Positions 54,833 to 64,000 of a stretch of 64,000 bases of DNA are shown here, piece after piece. The translations under genes were made by a program, and so were the position numbers. This DNA is from Adhaeribacter radiodurans (GTDB lineage Bacteria > Bacteroidota > Bacteroidia > Cytophagales > Hymenobacteraceae): the NCBI RefSeq assembly GCF_014075995.1, contig NZ_CP055153.1:2294001-2358000 (forward strand). Reading direction: 5' to 3'. The stretch's first letter is position 1. Each line of letters begins with the position of its first letter. The notes under the pieces were generated by a model. The model did not search any database and was not told where the DNA came from. It saw only the letters and a program-made list of their open reading frames with translations.

Positions 54833-56686
54833 CTACTTATTTAAATAATCTTCGAAGGAAAGCTCCATGTAGGCTTTACCATAATTAAGTTGTTGCGGGG
54901 GTACGTTATAATCTTTGGTAATTACTTGTTTAGCAACATTATCGAAGGTAATAGTGCCGGCAGGGGTTACATAGCCAAAGCCATCGTTAAAAACGTAAAA
55001 AGCGAAAGATTTAGTAGCCGGATTCAGAAGATCTTTTCCCCATTTAAATTGCTCGGTAGGTAATTTTAGCTGATGGAGCAAGGTTGGTACAATATCCGTT
55101 TGCGAACCAATAATAGATACGGGCGGATAAGCTTGTTTAAGTGCACCTCCGGTAAGTAAAAAAGGAATGCGAAACTTACTAGGTTTAAAATTAGGATCGT
55201 CGCCTGGAAACCGGTGACCATGATCTGCCGCCATAACAATTACCGTATTATTCCACCACGGTTGCTTTTTAGCTTCTTCTATAAAATTACCAATGGCATA
55301 ATCGGTATAATACATTGAATTTTTAAACTTAGTAGCTTCATCGGAACCAGCAAACTTAGCCGGAATAGGAATATCATAAGGTTCGTGGCTGCTAAGCGTA
55401 AATAAGGTGGAAAAGAAAGGTTGTTTATCGTTTTTTAAATCCGTTAACCACCGGTTTAATAAAACATGATCGTGTACTCCCCACTTGGAATTATACGTTT
55501 TAGAAGGGAAATCGAATTTACTTACTAACCGATCATACCCCGCATTTAGTAAATACGACTTAATATTAGCAAAAGCCAGCTCTCCGCCGTAATAATAACT
55601 GGTACCGTACCCTTGCGCTTTTAATACTTGGCTTAGGTGGGGGAGGTGCTCGGTTTTACGGGGTAGTTTAATAATAGAGGTAGTAGTTTGCACCGGATAG
55701 CCACTTAATAAAGCCACTAATCCTTTCTCGCTGCGATCGCCGCTAGAATATATATTCGTGAAAAGAATTCCTTCGCGGGCTAATTCATCAATGTGTGGAG
55801 TTACCCCTGGTTCGCCTCCCAAGCATCCCACCAGCTTTGCAGTATTGCTTTCCAGAATAATAAATAAAACATTGGGGCGCGTTGATTTTAAAACGGAGAT
55901 ATTTTGGTTATCGGCTGAAGCGGGCAGTACATACAGCGAATCCACGTATTTTCGTGCCTGACCCATAGCCATGTATTTGTAAGGGTTTTGGGCCGCGTAA
56001 TTTCTTCGGTTTAACGAATAGAGTACATTCCAGGGTAGATTTACCGCAGCGTGATTCGCGAACAACTTATTGGAAAAATAGACATCGCTCTGGTTTATAG
56101 GAATATGTTGCAGCCCGCCACGGATAGGAATGATTAATAAAGCCAGGCAACAAAACGCCATCACTCTACTTCCTTTAGAAAAGTAGGCGTTGTTTTTTTT
56201 CTTTAGAAGTGGATTAACAACACGGTGGTAAATTACTGCAAACAAAATAACTAATAGCAAAAAAATAGCCGTTAGTAAAAATACGGGTGCTGCAGAAACA
56301 GAAGCTACCATTTCCTGGGGAGTATTTAAATATTGCAAAGGAGTTGCATCGAGCCGGTAACCCCAGGCATTATACATTTCCAGATCAGCGGTAACCAGGC
56401 CGGCCACAACAAGGATTATTAGAAAGGTATAACCATTAACTAACCGGTAGAGGTATAAATGTTTTTTAAGGCTTTCCAGCAGAAAACAAATAAACGGAAC
56501 AGCACATAAGTAGGCTGCAAAAGAAGCATCCATGCGCAAGCCGTACAAAAATACCTTAAAAATTTCTAAAAAAGTGAGTTCGGCTGCCTTGGTGTAATGG
56601 TATCCTATAAATAAAGCTTTAATTACTACACTTACAAACAGCCAGAAAAAAAAGTAAATAACAGGTCGGAGATATGCTTGTTTCAC
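54833..56686 (-). CDS. LTA-synthase/sulfatase-family membrane protein
   Basis: A 617-residue alkaline-phosphatase-superfamily enzyme. The N-terminal half has about five membrane helices (for example VIYFFFWLFVSVVIKALFIG, YLCAVPFICFLLESL, GYTFLIILVVAGLVT, VFLLTAIFLLLVILFAVIYH). The extracytoplasmic domain starts around residue 270: RPNVLFIILESNTAKLVG is the metal-binding N-terminal motif, SSGDRSEKGLVALLSGYP carries the likely nucleophile (Ser/Thr), then SSHEPYDIPIP and VIVMAADHGHRFPGD with metal ligands D and H. Members transfer phosphoglycerol or phosphoethanolamine, or cleave sulfate; the substrate is not readable. Confidence 0.9.
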   Translation of the reverse strand: MKQAYLRPVIYFFFWLFVSVVIKALFIGYHYTKAAELTFLEIFKVFLYGLRMDASFAAYLCAVPFICFLLESLKKHLYLYRLVNGYTFLIILVVAGLVTADLEMYNAWGYRLDATPLQYLNTPQEMVASVSAAPVFLLTAIFLLLVILFAVIYHRVVNPLLKKKNNAYFSKGSRVMAFCCLALLIIPIRGGLQHIPINQSDVYFSNKLFANHAAVNLPWNVLYSLNRRNYAAQNPYKYMAMGQARKYVDSLYVLPASADNQNISVLKSTRPNVLFIILESNTAKLVGCLGGEPGVTPHIDELAREGILFTNIYSSGDRSEKGLVALLSGYPVQTTTSIIKLPRKTEHLPHLSQVLKAQGYGTSYYYGGELAFANIKSYLLNAGYDRLVSKFDFPSKTYNSKWGVHDHVLLNRWLTDLKNDKQPFFSTLFTLSSHEPYDIPIPAKFAGSDEATKFKNSMYYTDYAIGNFIEEAKKQPWWNNTVIVMAADHGHRFPGDDPNFKPSKFRIPFLLTGGALKQAYPPVSIIGSQTDIVPTLLHQLKLPTEQFKWGKDLLNPATKSFAFYVFNDGFGYVTPAGTITFDNVAKQVITKDYNVPPQQLNYGKAYMELSFEDYLNK

Positions 56687-56879
56687 TCCGCAAATATAAA
56701 TTTATTTTAAATTTAAGTTTAAAAGAGTAGCTCTATGGGTTTTAAAAATTACCCAATAAAAATTAATCATTTTGATCTAAAAAGATACTTTTTTAAAAAA
56801 ATCAGTCTTTAATAAAAGGCAGATGTTGTAATATTTTTATTATTTTTAAAAAAATGTTTAAAAATTTAATGTTACCATT

Positions 56880-56908
56880 TTGAGGCAAAAGATTAATTAT
56901 TACCTTTG
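56880..56908 (+). promoter_or_regulatory. Bacteroidota-type promoter of glnN
   Basis: TTG at 56880-56882 and TACCTTTG at 56901-56908 (18-bp spacer) fit the TTG / TAnnTTTG consensus of the primary sigma factor in this phylum. The -7 box is 31 bp before the start codon. Confidence 0.65.
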
Positions 56909-56939
56909 ACTAACTTATTAATAAACACTTAATCATACT

Positions 56940-59132
56940 ATGGCCGTACTTCGTTTTAAAGCGCTGGAACTGGTAGATCACCGTAAACCAGTAGATGTAC
57001 CTCAAATCTCTCAAAAAATATCTGAATATTACGGTAAAAACGTATTTGGCATGGAAGCCATGCGTACTACCATGTCAGGAGAGTATTTCAAAAAGCTGGT
57101 AGCTTCCATTAAACATGGCACTAAAGTAGACCGGGCAGTAGCAGATGCGGTAGCTGCTGCTATGAAAACCTGGGCTCTTTCCAAAGGAGCTACGCATTAC
57201 ACCCACTGGTTTCAACCTTTAACCGGCGCTACCGCCGAGAAACACGACTCTTTCTTTGATTTAAATAACGATGGCCAAGCTATCGAAAATTTTAAAGGTT
57301 CGGCATTAGTTCAGCAAGAGCCGGATGCTTCTTCTTTCCCGAACGGTGGTATCCGGAATACCTTCGAGGCGCGGGGCTATACTGCCTGGGATCCTACTTC
57401 TCCGGCCTTTATCATGGAAACATACGGCGCTAAAACCCTTTGTATTCCTACGGTGTTTGTAGCTTACACCGGTGAAGCCCTGGATTATAAAACGCCTTTG
57501 CTTAAATCTTTAACCTTTTTGGATAGAGCTGCAGTAGATGTTTGCCAGTATTTTGATAAAGATGTTGCCCGCGTAACTGCTACCTTAGGTATTGAGCAGG
57601 AATATTTCTTAATTGATAAAGCTCTTTTCGATGCCCGCCCGGATTTAGTAATGACCGGTCGTACTTTGTTTGGCCATGCTCCTGCTAAAGGGCAACAATT
57701 AGAAGACCATTATTTTGGTTCTATTCCTCCTCGGGTACATACTTTTATGGTTGACTTTGAGCAAGAAGCTTTAAAGTTAGGTATTCCGTTACGTACCCGT
57801 CACAACGAGGTGGCGCCTAACCAGTATGAATGTGCCCCTACGTTTGAAGATGCTAATTTAGCCGTTGACCACAACCAGTTGTTAATGGACTTAATGAGCA
57901 AGGTAGCCGAGCGTCATAACTTTAAAGCCTTATTGCACGAGAAACCATTTAAAGGTGTAAATGGTAGCGGAAAGCACAATAACTGGGCAATTTCGACCGA
58001 TACTGGTGTAAACTTGTTAAGCCCGGGTAAACGGCCTAAAGAAAATTTGCAGTTCTTAGCGTTCTTTGCTTCTACTATAATGGCAGTTTACAAGCACGCC
58101 GATTTATTGCGTTCTTCGATTGCCTCAGCTAACAACGACCACCGTTTAGGAGCCAACGAAGCGCCTCCCGCTATTATGTCGGTGTTTATTGGTTCGCAGT
58201 TAGATGCTGTATTAAACGAACTGGAAAATAATTCTCAGATTTCTATTGATAAAGGAGATAACCTTTACCTGAAATTAGGTATTGACAAAATCCCGGAAAT
58301 CTTATTAGATAACACTGACCGTAACCGTACTTCTCCTTTTGCTTTTACCGGTAATAAGTTTGAGTTCCGGGCGGTAGGTTCATCTGCTAACAGTTCTTCG
58401 GCTATGACTATCCTGAACGCAATTGTAGCGGACCAATTGGTTGACTTCAAGCAAAAGGTGGATGTTTTAATTGAAAAAGGCAAGAAAAAAGAAGTAGCTA
58501 TTGTCGAAATTATCCGCGAATACATTAAAGCTTCTAAAGCTATCCGTTTCGAAGGCAATGGTTATTCTCAGGATTGGGAAGACGAAGCGGCGAGCCGTGG
58601 TTTATCTAATGTACGCACTACTCCGCAAGCACTTGATTTCTTAGTAAGTTCAACCTCAGAAGATATATTTATCCGGAATAGTATTTTCTCGAAAGTAGAA
58701 TTACATGCCCGTCATGAAATTTTATTGGAAGAGTATACCAAAAAGATTCAGATTGAGGCTCGTGTATTAGGTGACCTGGCCAATAACCACGTTATTCCAA
58801 CTGCCGTAGCTTACCAAAATAAATTAATTCATAATATTAAAGGACTTCGGGATCTTGGTTTAGACCAGGGTGAGTACACCGAAGAAACCATTGAATCTAT
58901 TAAGTTTATTTCTAAACACGTAAACATTATCAAGAAAAACGTGGAAGAAATGATTGAAGCCCGTAAAGTAGCTAATAAAATTGAAGATGCCCGGGAACGC
59001 GCTATTAACTATTGCGATGTAGTTCGTCCTTACTTTGATGTTATTCGTTACAGCGTAGATAAATTAGAATTAATGGTGGACGATGAGGATTGGCCACTAG
59101 TGAAATACCGCGAAATGCTGTTTAGACACTAA
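56940..59132 (+). CDS. glnN: Glutamine synthetase type III
   Basis: GlnN makes glutamine from glutamate, ammonia and ATP. The 730-residue length and motifs are those of the dodecameric type III group, common in Bacteroidota: THYTHWFQPLTGATAEKHDSF, FPNGGIRNTFEARGYTAWDP, GIEQEYFLID, RTRHNEVAPNQYECAPTFEDAN, HEKPFKGVNGSGKHNNWAIST, and NRTSPFAFTGNKFEFRAVGSS. The C-terminal 200 residues form the extra helical region. It has a clear promoter, and a strong hairpin follows at 59161. It is not linked to other nitrogen genes here. Confidence 0.98.
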   Translation: MAVLRFKALELVDHRKPVDVPQISQKISEYYGKNVFGMEAMRTTMSGEYFKKLVASIKHGTKVDRAVADAVAAAMKTWALSKGATHYTHWFQPLTGATAEKHDSFFDLNNDGQAIENFKGSALVQQEPDASSFPNGGIRNTFEARGYTAWDPTSPAFIMETYGAKTLCIPTVFVAYTGEALDYKTPLLKSLTFLDRAAVDVCQYFDKDVARVTATLGIEQEYFLIDKALFDARPDLVMTGRTLFGHAPAKGQQLEDHYFGSIPPRVHTFMVDFEQEALKLGIPLRTRHNEVAPNQYECAPTFEDANLAVDHNQLLMDLMSKVAERHNFKALLHEKPFKGVNGSGKHNNWAISTDTGVNLLSPGKRPKENLQFLAFFASTIMAVYKHADLLRSSIASANNDHRLGANEAPPAIMSVFIGSQLDAVLNELENNSQISIDKGDNLYLKLGIDKIPEILLDNTDRNRTSPFAFTGNKFEFRAVGSSANSSSAMTILNAIVADQLVDFKQKVDVLIEKGKKKEVAIVEIIREYIKASKAIRFEGNGYSQDWEDEAASRGLSNVRTTPQALDFLVSSTSEDIFIRNSIFSKVELHARHEILLEEYTKKIQIEARVLGDLANNHVIPTAVAYQNKLIHNIKGLRDLGLDQGEYTEETIESIKFISKHVNIIKKNVEEMIEARKVANKIEDARERAINYCDVVRPYFDVIRYSVDKLELMVDDEDWPLVKYREMLFRH

Positions 59133-59160
59133 TAATATTTTTTCTTATATAAATAAGAAC

Positions 59161-59208
59161 GTATACAATAAAAAAGGCGCTCCAAATGGCGCCTTTTTTA
59201 TTGTATAC
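59161..59208. terminator. Bidirectional terminator between glnN and the 59225 gene
   Basis: GTATACAATAAAAAAGGCGC (59161-59180) pairs perfectly with GCGCCTTTTTTATTGTATAC (59189-59208), an unusually long 20-bp stem. It serves both convergent genes. Confidence 0.92.
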
Positions 59209-59224
59209 AATTTAAAGCAAACGT

Positions 59225-59683
59225 TTAAGCCGCCGCTGCCCCAGGGTTGTTCCGCCGGAAAATACTTTTTAAAGCAGTTAAATCGGGCAGTTGATCCCGG
59301 GCATCCAAGCGAGCCAATAAATTTTGTACGTTTACATTCTTCATTGCTTTCTTTGCAAGTCCTTTTACTAAAATCGGCACAATTAAACTCGCAATGGTTA
59401 CGGCTAAGCCACCAGGTAAACCCAATCGAAGAATTAAACGACCGGCTACTCGCTGAATAATTTTATCAAATAAAACATTTTTACCGTGCTGCACCGATTG
59501 ATTGAGTAAAAACTGTAAAACTGTTTTATATTGGCCGTTTCTTACTTCTGTATGTAGTTCTTCCTTAATCGCGTTTCTGGTTAACGAAATAACATCTAAA
59601 ATTTGCTGACCTTTAATGCCAAAGGCCGCTGCCTGTTTAAAGACCTTGCCTTGCCAACTGTTCTGTATATTTAAAGGTGACAT
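59225..59683 (-). CDS. Hypothetical protein with hydrophobic centre
   Basis: No family recognised. The 152-residue sequence is basic; it starts MSPLNIQNSWQGKVFKQ and has no signal peptide. A central stretch (GRLILRLGLPGGLAVTIASLIVPILVKGLAKKAMK, about 83-117) contains one weak hydrophobic segment with glycines, so membrane association is possible. The C-terminus carries an Arg/Asn-rich tail. The gene shares a terminator with glnN and has its own promoter region before ispG. The role is unknown. Confidence 0.7.
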   Translation of the reverse strand: MSPLNIQNSWQGKVFKQAAAFGIKGQQILDVISLTRNAIKEELHTEVRNGQYKTVLQFLLNQSVQHGKNVLFDKIIQRVAGRLILRLGLPGGLAVTIASLIVPILVKGLAKKAMKNVNVQNLLARLDARDQLPDLTALKSIFRRNNPGAAAA

Positions 59684-59900
59684 ACTATGCTAATTAAAAT
59701 TTCTTATAAAAATTAATGTTTAAAATTCTGTTAAGATCTTTAATTTACCATTTTTACAACGAATAATAATAAAATTCGGTATTTATTTATAAGTAAAACA
59801 ATCTAATGTTGATGGTGGTTTAATCATTGCATAGTAATTTTACCGTGCCGGACACTAACCTACCGGCTAGTTTGTTGTAGAAATAACAACAATCGTTATC

Positions 59901-61880
59901 ATGAATAAAACGTATTGCCCCAGCCTTACTGAATACCTGCGCCGACAAACGCGCGAAGTTTATATTGGTGATTTAGCACTAGGAGGAAATAACCCTATTC
60001 GGGTGCAATCCATGACCACCGTGGATACCATGGACACCTTAGGCTCAGTGGAGCAAACCATCCGGATGGTTGATGCAGGTTGCGAATACGTGCGTATTAC
60101 CGCTCCAAGTGTAAAAGAAGCCGAAAATTTACGAAATATAAAAGCGGAACTCCGCCGCCGGGGGTACCAGGTTCCATTAATTGCCGATATTCATTTTACA
60201 CCGAATGCCGCGGAACTGGCTGCGCGTATTGTTGAAAAGGTACGAATTAACCCCGGTAATTACGCCGATAAAAAGAAGTTTGAAGTAATAGATTATACCG
60301 ATAGCACTTATCAGGCTGAGCTGGAGCGCATCCGGGAACGATTTGTACCATTAGTTAAAATCTGTAAAGAATACGGCACGGCTATGCGCATTGGAACCAA
60401 CCATGGTTCTTTATCCGATCGTATTTTAAGCCGTTACGGCGATACGCCACTCGGAATGGTAGAAAGTGCGTTGGAGTTTTTGCGCATCTGCGAAGATTTG
60501 AACTATTACGATATTGTACTTTCCATGAAGGCCAGCAACACCCAGGTAATGGTGCAGGCGTACCGATTATTAGCCCAAAAATTAGAGGAAGAAGGTTTAC
60601 AACCTTATCCTTTTCATTTAGGTGTAACCGAAGCCGGCGAAGGAGAAGACGGACGAATTAAATCAGCAGTAGGGATTGGTACTTTACTGGAAGATGGGAT
60701 TGGAGATACGGTGCGTGTTTCTTTAACTGAGGCACCGGAATACGAAGCTCCTGTTGCCCGGATGCTCATTGATCGGTATGCGCAACGGGCCGGACATAAG
60801 TATATCAAACCCATTTGTAACGTACCCCTTAATCCTTTTCAGTATTTCCGGCGCGAAACGGTAGAAGTAAATAATATAGGAGGGCAGAATGTTCCCAGAG
60901 TATTTGCCGATTTAAGCCGTTTAACTACTATTCAGTACGCCGATTTAAAATGTGTTGGCCATCTTTATTCTATGTTGTTGGATAAGTTCAACATGAACGA
61001 CTTGGGGGCGGATTATATTTACACAGGTCAGCAGCCAATTACTTTTATGCTGCCCAACGGCTTAAAAGAAATAGTAGATTATTCGGCTTGGTTAACTTCT
61101 GAAAACCGGAATGACCGTTATCCATTACTTACTCCTTCCGAATATTTAAATCCAACCGAGAAACATCCTGAAGTAAATTTTTTAAGCGTTCACATCGAGG
61201 ATCTAACCGATGCAATGGTTGGAAGATTAAAAATGGATACCTCGGTGATATTAATCGCTGCAACTGATAATGCCCATGCAATGGCCGAATTGCGCAAGAA
61301 CTTTTTCCGGTTAATGAATAATGGGGTGCAAAATCCGGTAATTATTAAAAGAAGTTATCCGGAGATGGCGGCAGAACAAACCCAGTTATATGCTTCTACG
61401 GATGTTGGCGGTTTATTAATTGATGGTTTAGGCGATGGCATTTTATTAAGTACCGAAAGTTTAGGGGATAGAGAAAAGACAACGTGGTTGAATGAAATTG
61501 ACCAACTCAACCGCTTATCTTTTGGTATTTTGCAAGCAGCCCGTACCCGCATGAGTAAAACGGAATATATTTCGTGCCCAAGCTGCGGCCGTACTTTATT
61601 TGACTTGCAAGAAACTACCGCCATGATCCGGAAACGTACCGACCATTTAAAAGGCGTAAAAATTGGAATTATGGGTTGTATTGTAAACGGCCCCGGCGAA
61701 ATGGCCGATGCTGATTATGGTTACGTAGGAGTAGGTAAAGGCAAAATAGCCTTATACCGGGGGCAAGCCGTAATAAAAAAATCGGTACCCGAAGAAGCAG
61801 CGGTAAATGAACTAATTAATTTAATTAAAGAAGATAACCGTTGGGTGGAACCCGTAGAAGCAGAACTGAATATTGCTTAA
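59901..61880 (+). CDS. ispG: Flavodoxin-dependent (E)-4-hydroxy-3-methylbut-2-enyl-diphosphate synthase
   Basis: IspG reduces MEcPP to HMBPP in the non-mevalonate isoprenoid pathway, using a [4Fe-4S] cluster. The 659-residue protein is the long form: TIM-barrel start (VYIGDLALGGNNPIRVQSMTTVDT, LIADIHFTPNAAELAA, KVRINPGNYADK), a central inserted domain of about 270 residues, and the C-terminal cluster domain with CPSCG (C559, C562), C593 in MGCIVNGPGE and E600. The long form is typical of Bacteroidota and some other phyla. Length and key residues are intact. Upstream gap of 217 bp from the convergent-side gene holds the promoter. Confidence 0.98.
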   Translation: MNKTYCPSLTEYLRRQTREVYIGDLALGGNNPIRVQSMTTVDTMDTLGSVEQTIRMVDAGCEYVRITAPSVKEAENLRNIKAELRRRGYQVPLIADIHFTPNAAELAARIVEKVRINPGNYADKKKFEVIDYTDSTYQAELERIRERFVPLVKICKEYGTAMRIGTNHGSLSDRILSRYGDTPLGMVESALEFLRICEDLNYYDIVLSMKASNTQVMVQAYRLLAQKLEEEGLQPYPFHLGVTEAGEGEDGRIKSAVGIGTLLEDGIGDTVRVSLTEAPEYEAPVARMLIDRYAQRAGHKYIKPICNVPLNPFQYFRRETVEVNNIGGQNVPRVFADLSRLTTIQYADLKCVGHLYSMLLDKFNMNDLGADYIYTGQQPITFMLPNGLKEIVDYSAWLTSENRNDRYPLLTPSEYLNPTEKHPEVNFLSVHIEDLTDAMVGRLKMDTSVILIAATDNAHAMAELRKNFFRLMNNGVQNPVIIKRSYPEMAAEQTQLYASTDVGGLLIDGLGDGILLSTESLGDREKTTWLNEIDQLNRLSFGILQAARTRMSKTEYISCPSCGRTLFDLQETTAMIRKRTDHLKGVKIGIMGCIVNGPGEMADADYGYVGVGKGKIALYRGQAVIKKSVPEEAAVNELINLIKEDNRWVEPVEAELNIA

Positions 61881-62049
61881 TTACTAAAATAAAAGCTTTT
61901 AATCGGTTAATTGATTAAAAATTGGTAATAGAGGATAATCAATAATTGGATGCGCTAATTACTTACTAAAGCCAGCTATATTAAATTCTTTTTGCTTCTG
62001 AATTGTTACTAAATACTATACACTTATACCTTAAATGTAATTATAGAAA

Positions 62050-62214
62050 ATGGGATTATTTAATTTTTCGGAAGTAGCTACTTATTTTTTTCGCAAAAAA
62101 GACCCTAACCGTAAAACTAATTTCAACCTGCGTACCATGCACTTTATTAATAAGTTGTCTATGAGTATTTTTCTGGCAGGTTTAATTTATATGGCCATCA
62201 AATACTTGTTCTAA
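62050..62214 (+). CDS. Small DUF6728-type membrane protein (54 residues)
   Basis: The ATG at 62050 begins a 54-residue frame: MGLFNFSEVATYFFRKKDPN, then NFNLRTMHFINKLSM and a hydrophobic helix (about 37-53) ending KYLF. I recall this short family (DUF6728) in Bacteroidota, with the same FFRKKDPNRxTNFNLRTMHxIN pattern. The stop TAA overlaps the next gene's ATG by one base (TAATG), so translation is coupled to the YjbR-family gene. No function is known. Confidence 0.8.
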   Translation: MGLFNFSEVATYFFRKKDPNRKTNFNLRTMHFINKLSMSIFLAGLIYMAIKYLF

Positions 62215-62594
62215 TGAACATCGAAGATTTTCGGGAATATTGTCTTTCTAAGGCTGGGGTTACCGAAGAACTTCCGTTCGGGGATAATACGTTGGTATTT
62301 AAAGTGGGAGGTAAAATTTTTGCCCTTACCGATATTAATGAATTTGCCAGCATTAACTTAAAGTGTGACCCTGTAAAAGCTATTGAACTTCGGGAGCAGT
62401 TTGAGGAAGTAAAGCCTGGCTACCACATGGATAAAAAGCATTGGAATACTATTAGTACTAAGGGCAGCATACCCGACTTGGTTCTAAAAGATTGGATAGA
62501 TCAATCTTACAACCTTGTTTATGCTAAACTGACCCGGGCTCAAAAATTAAACATTAATATTCAGGACGAGCCTCCTATTGGCCTTCTCTCATAA
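62214..62594 (+). CDS. MmcQ/YjbR-family protein
   Basis: A 126-residue protein of the MmcQ/YjbR family (CyaY-like fold, often annotated as DNA-binding). Typical landmarks: MNIEDFREYCLSKAGVTEELPFG, LVFKVGGKIFALTDI, INLKCDPVKAIELREQFEEVKPGYHMDKKHWNTI and LKDWIDQSYNLVYAKL. Length is normal. It is translationally coupled to the 54-residue small membrane gene directly upstream. The molecular function is not established. Confidence 0.92.
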   Translation: MNIEDFREYCLSKAGVTEELPFGDNTLVFKVGGKIFALTDINEFASINLKCDPVKAIELREQFEEVKPGYHMDKKHWNTISTKGSIPDLVLKDWIDQSYNLVYAKLTRAQKLNINIQDEPPIGLLS

Positions 62595-62842
62595 TTATTA
62601 GAGCAGAATTAGTTTGTATAATTTATATACTACTTTTGCTCTTATCTTTTTTATAATCAGCTAAATACCAGGTTTAATTTTAGTTGCAAGGAATGAAAAT
62701 AGCTGCTTTTTTGGATGGAATATCAAATAAGTCATACTTCATTCTGAAAACTGAAAATTATACTTCTTAAAAAAGAATAAATAACTATTTTTTGATTTAA
62801 GCTTTTTAATTTAGTTTAACCTTTCTTAAGTACAATATCTTC

Positions 62843-63250
62843 TTAAATATTGCTCTTAAATTGTTTCAGCCATTCTAAAGCGCTTTCGCGGTCCGTAAAC
62901 AAGCGGGTAGGGTTTTTAGGTTTATTTACCATAATATAAAAGTTAGCCATCATCTTCAGCATGGGGGAATTTACCACCATTGCACTGGCTAAAACTAAAT
63001 CATTGCCTTCATTCGCCATAAAATCGCGGGCTTCCTTAGTAGTTTCTTTCACCTGCGTAATATCAAACAAACAAGGGTAAGATTCTTTTGCAAAAAACTC
63101 CAGCCGGTTTTCTACGGTAACCTTAGCCACGTTAATATCCATAACATCCATTGCTTTAAAGAAGCACTGAAAGATCCCGTCTTGGATATACATTAAGACA
63201 TATTTTGTTTCTTGGGTTCGGGTTCTACTACCTTCTTGGAATTGTGACAT
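62843..63250 (-). CDS. STAS/SpoIIAA-like protein (DUF7793-type)
   Basis: A 135-residue cytoplasmic protein. The pattern is a compact alpha/beta domain: VLMYIQDGIFQCFFKAM, MDINVAKVTVENRLEFFAKESYPCLFDITQVKETTKEARDFMANEGNDLVLASAMVVNSPMLKM, then FYIMVNKPKNPTRLFTDRESALEWL. It looks like the STAS-like family DUF7793 as I remember it, whose members recur near stress or signalling genes. Function is unknown. It is transcribed divergently from the next gene (89 bp apart). Confidence 0.65.
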   Translation of the reverse strand: MSQFQEGSRTRTQETKYVLMYIQDGIFQCFFKAMDVMDINVAKVTVENRLEFFAKESYPCLFDITQVKETTKEARDFMANEGNDLVLASAMVVNSPMLKMMANFYIMVNKPKNPTRLFTDRESALEWLKQFKSNI

Positions 63251-63338
63251 TTATTTTGAATATAAAGTGCAATATTAGTGTTGTCCAATTTAAAGAGAAA
63301 AACTAAGAAAAATCAACCCTACAAATTTAAAAATTAAA

Positions 63339-64000
63339 ATGGCAAAAATTAGACATAATAACATTATTGATACGGTAGATTCTGTTTTGTCGGTGTCCAA
63401 GAAGAAAGGAATCATTCACCTGCATGCGCAAGACCATTCTTTAAATGGACAATATTTAACTTTAAACAACCATCAAGTTTTACATTTTGGTACGTGTGGC
63501 TACTTAGGATTAGAGCATCATCCTAAACTTAAAGCAGGTGCTATTGATGCCATTGAGCGCTTCGGAACTCAGTTCCCAATGTCCCGGACTTATATATCTA
63601 ACCCTTTATACAGTGAACTGGAAAGCTTAGTTAAGGAAATGTACAATGTTCCGGTGGTAATTTCTAAAAACTGTACGCTTTCTCACTTAACTACTATTCC
63701 CAGCATTATCCGTTCTACCGATTTAGTAATTCTGGACCACCAGGTACACGCCAGTGTGCAGGAAGCCGTAAAAAAATTGCTTACGCAAGGAGTAGCGGTA
63801 GAAATGATCCGGCATAATAATCTGGAAATGCTCGAAGATCGTATTAAAAAGCAACGCAATAAATATGATAAGATCTGGTACATGGCCGATGGTGTTTACT
63901 CTATGTACGGAGATTATGCTCCTGTTAAAGAATTAATTGCATTAGCCGAGAAATACGAACAATTATATTTATATGTAGATGATGCGCATGGCATGAGCTG
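63339..64000 (+). CDS. Alpha-oxoamine synthase-family PLP enzyme (3' end outside window)
   Basis: The frame opens at ATG 63339 and is open to the window edge (220 residues seen). Class II aminotransferase-fold pattern: SLNGQYLTLNNHQVLHFGTCGYLGLEHHPKLKAGA, RFGTQFPMSRTYISNPLYSELESL, LDHQVHASVQEAV, KIWYMADGVYSMYGDYAPVKELIALAEKY, LYLYVDDAHGMS (the Asp and His that hold PLP). The enzyme group includes 2-amino-3-ketobutyrate CoA ligase, serine palmitoyltransferase-like and cysteate acyltransferase enzymes; the lysine and specificity residues are beyond the edge. In Bacteroidota this could make sphingolipid or sulfonolipid bases, but that is only a possibility. Confidence 0.85.
   Translation, partial: MAKIRHNNIIDTVDSVLSVSKKKGIIHLHAQDHSLNGQYLTLNNHQVLHFGTCGYLGLEHHPKLKAGAIDAIERFGTQFPMSRTYISNPLYSELESLVKEMYNVPVVISKNCTLSHLTTIPSIIRSTDLVILDHQVHASVQEAVKKLLTQGVAVEMIRHNNLEMLEDRIKKQRNKYDKIWYMADGVYSMYGDYAPVKELIALAEKYEQLYLYVDDAHGMS

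Overview
The window looks like a piece of a Bacteroidota chromosome, most likely from the Cytophagales (Hymenobacteraceae, for example an Adhaeribacter-like organism). The evidence is a SusC/SusD pair, a Y_Y_Y-type LuxR sensor, type III glutamine synthetase, the long (659-residue) IspG, many '...AQ' signal peptides, and a TTG/TAnnTTTG-type promoter in front of glnN. The genus is an inference. I found no tRNA, rRNA, CRISPR array, intact insertion sequence or prophage.

Layout. 1-4.6 kb: a SusD-like lipoprotein (3' end beyond the window) and a SusC transporter. 5.3-12.1 kb: a sugar-acid catabolic cluster with two enolase-superfamily dehydratases carrying Tat signals, a LacI regulator, the divergent 2-dehydro-3-deoxygalactonate kinase dgoK and an MFS importer; three matching operator-like sites tie it together. 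12.1-13.0 kb: a repeat-rich gap. 13.0-17.0 kb: a secreted GH16 glycanase convergent with a membrane-bound beta-propeller/LuxR-HTH regulator. 17.0-18.3 kb: a gap holding a decayed esterase. 18.3-21.9 kb: smc. 21.9-22.7 kb: two inverted copies of a ~215-bp dispersed repeat, with a third copy at 12.3 kb.

22.7-38.7 kb is mainly a minus-strand housekeeping block: rsmE, a DUF4159 protein, groES-groEL, secG, a TPR-like protein, lptE, a sigma-54 activator, miaB, pabB, and a zinc-ribbon/Nif3 pair. A POT peptide transporter and a lipoprotein are inserted on the plus strand. 38.8-48.8 kb: lpxK, a frameshifted putative porin, miaE, a frameshifted outer-membrane lipoprotein, an exported protein of unknown function, a MacB-type permease, a DUF1003 protein and a short alpha-glucan phosphorylase lacking the usual PLP lysine. 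49.2-64.0 kb: a lipoprotein, a ModF-like ATPase, a decayed alpha/beta hydrolase, mtaB, an LtaS/sulfatase-family membrane enzyme, glnN, ispG, a 54-residue DUF6728-type protein overlapping a YjbR protein, a STAS-like protein and the start of an alpha-oxoamine-synthase enzyme.

How the genes may work together: SusC/D would bring glycans or glycan-derived acids into the periplasm, the Tat-exported dehydratases could make 2-keto-3-deoxy acids there, the MFS protein would import them and DgoK would phosphorylate them. Three tRNA position-37 enzymes (MiaB, MiaE, MtaB) lie within 21 kb. The least explained structure is a set of complementary low-complexity arms that bracket whole intergenic gaps and touch start or stop codons, together with the ~215-bp dispersed repeat.
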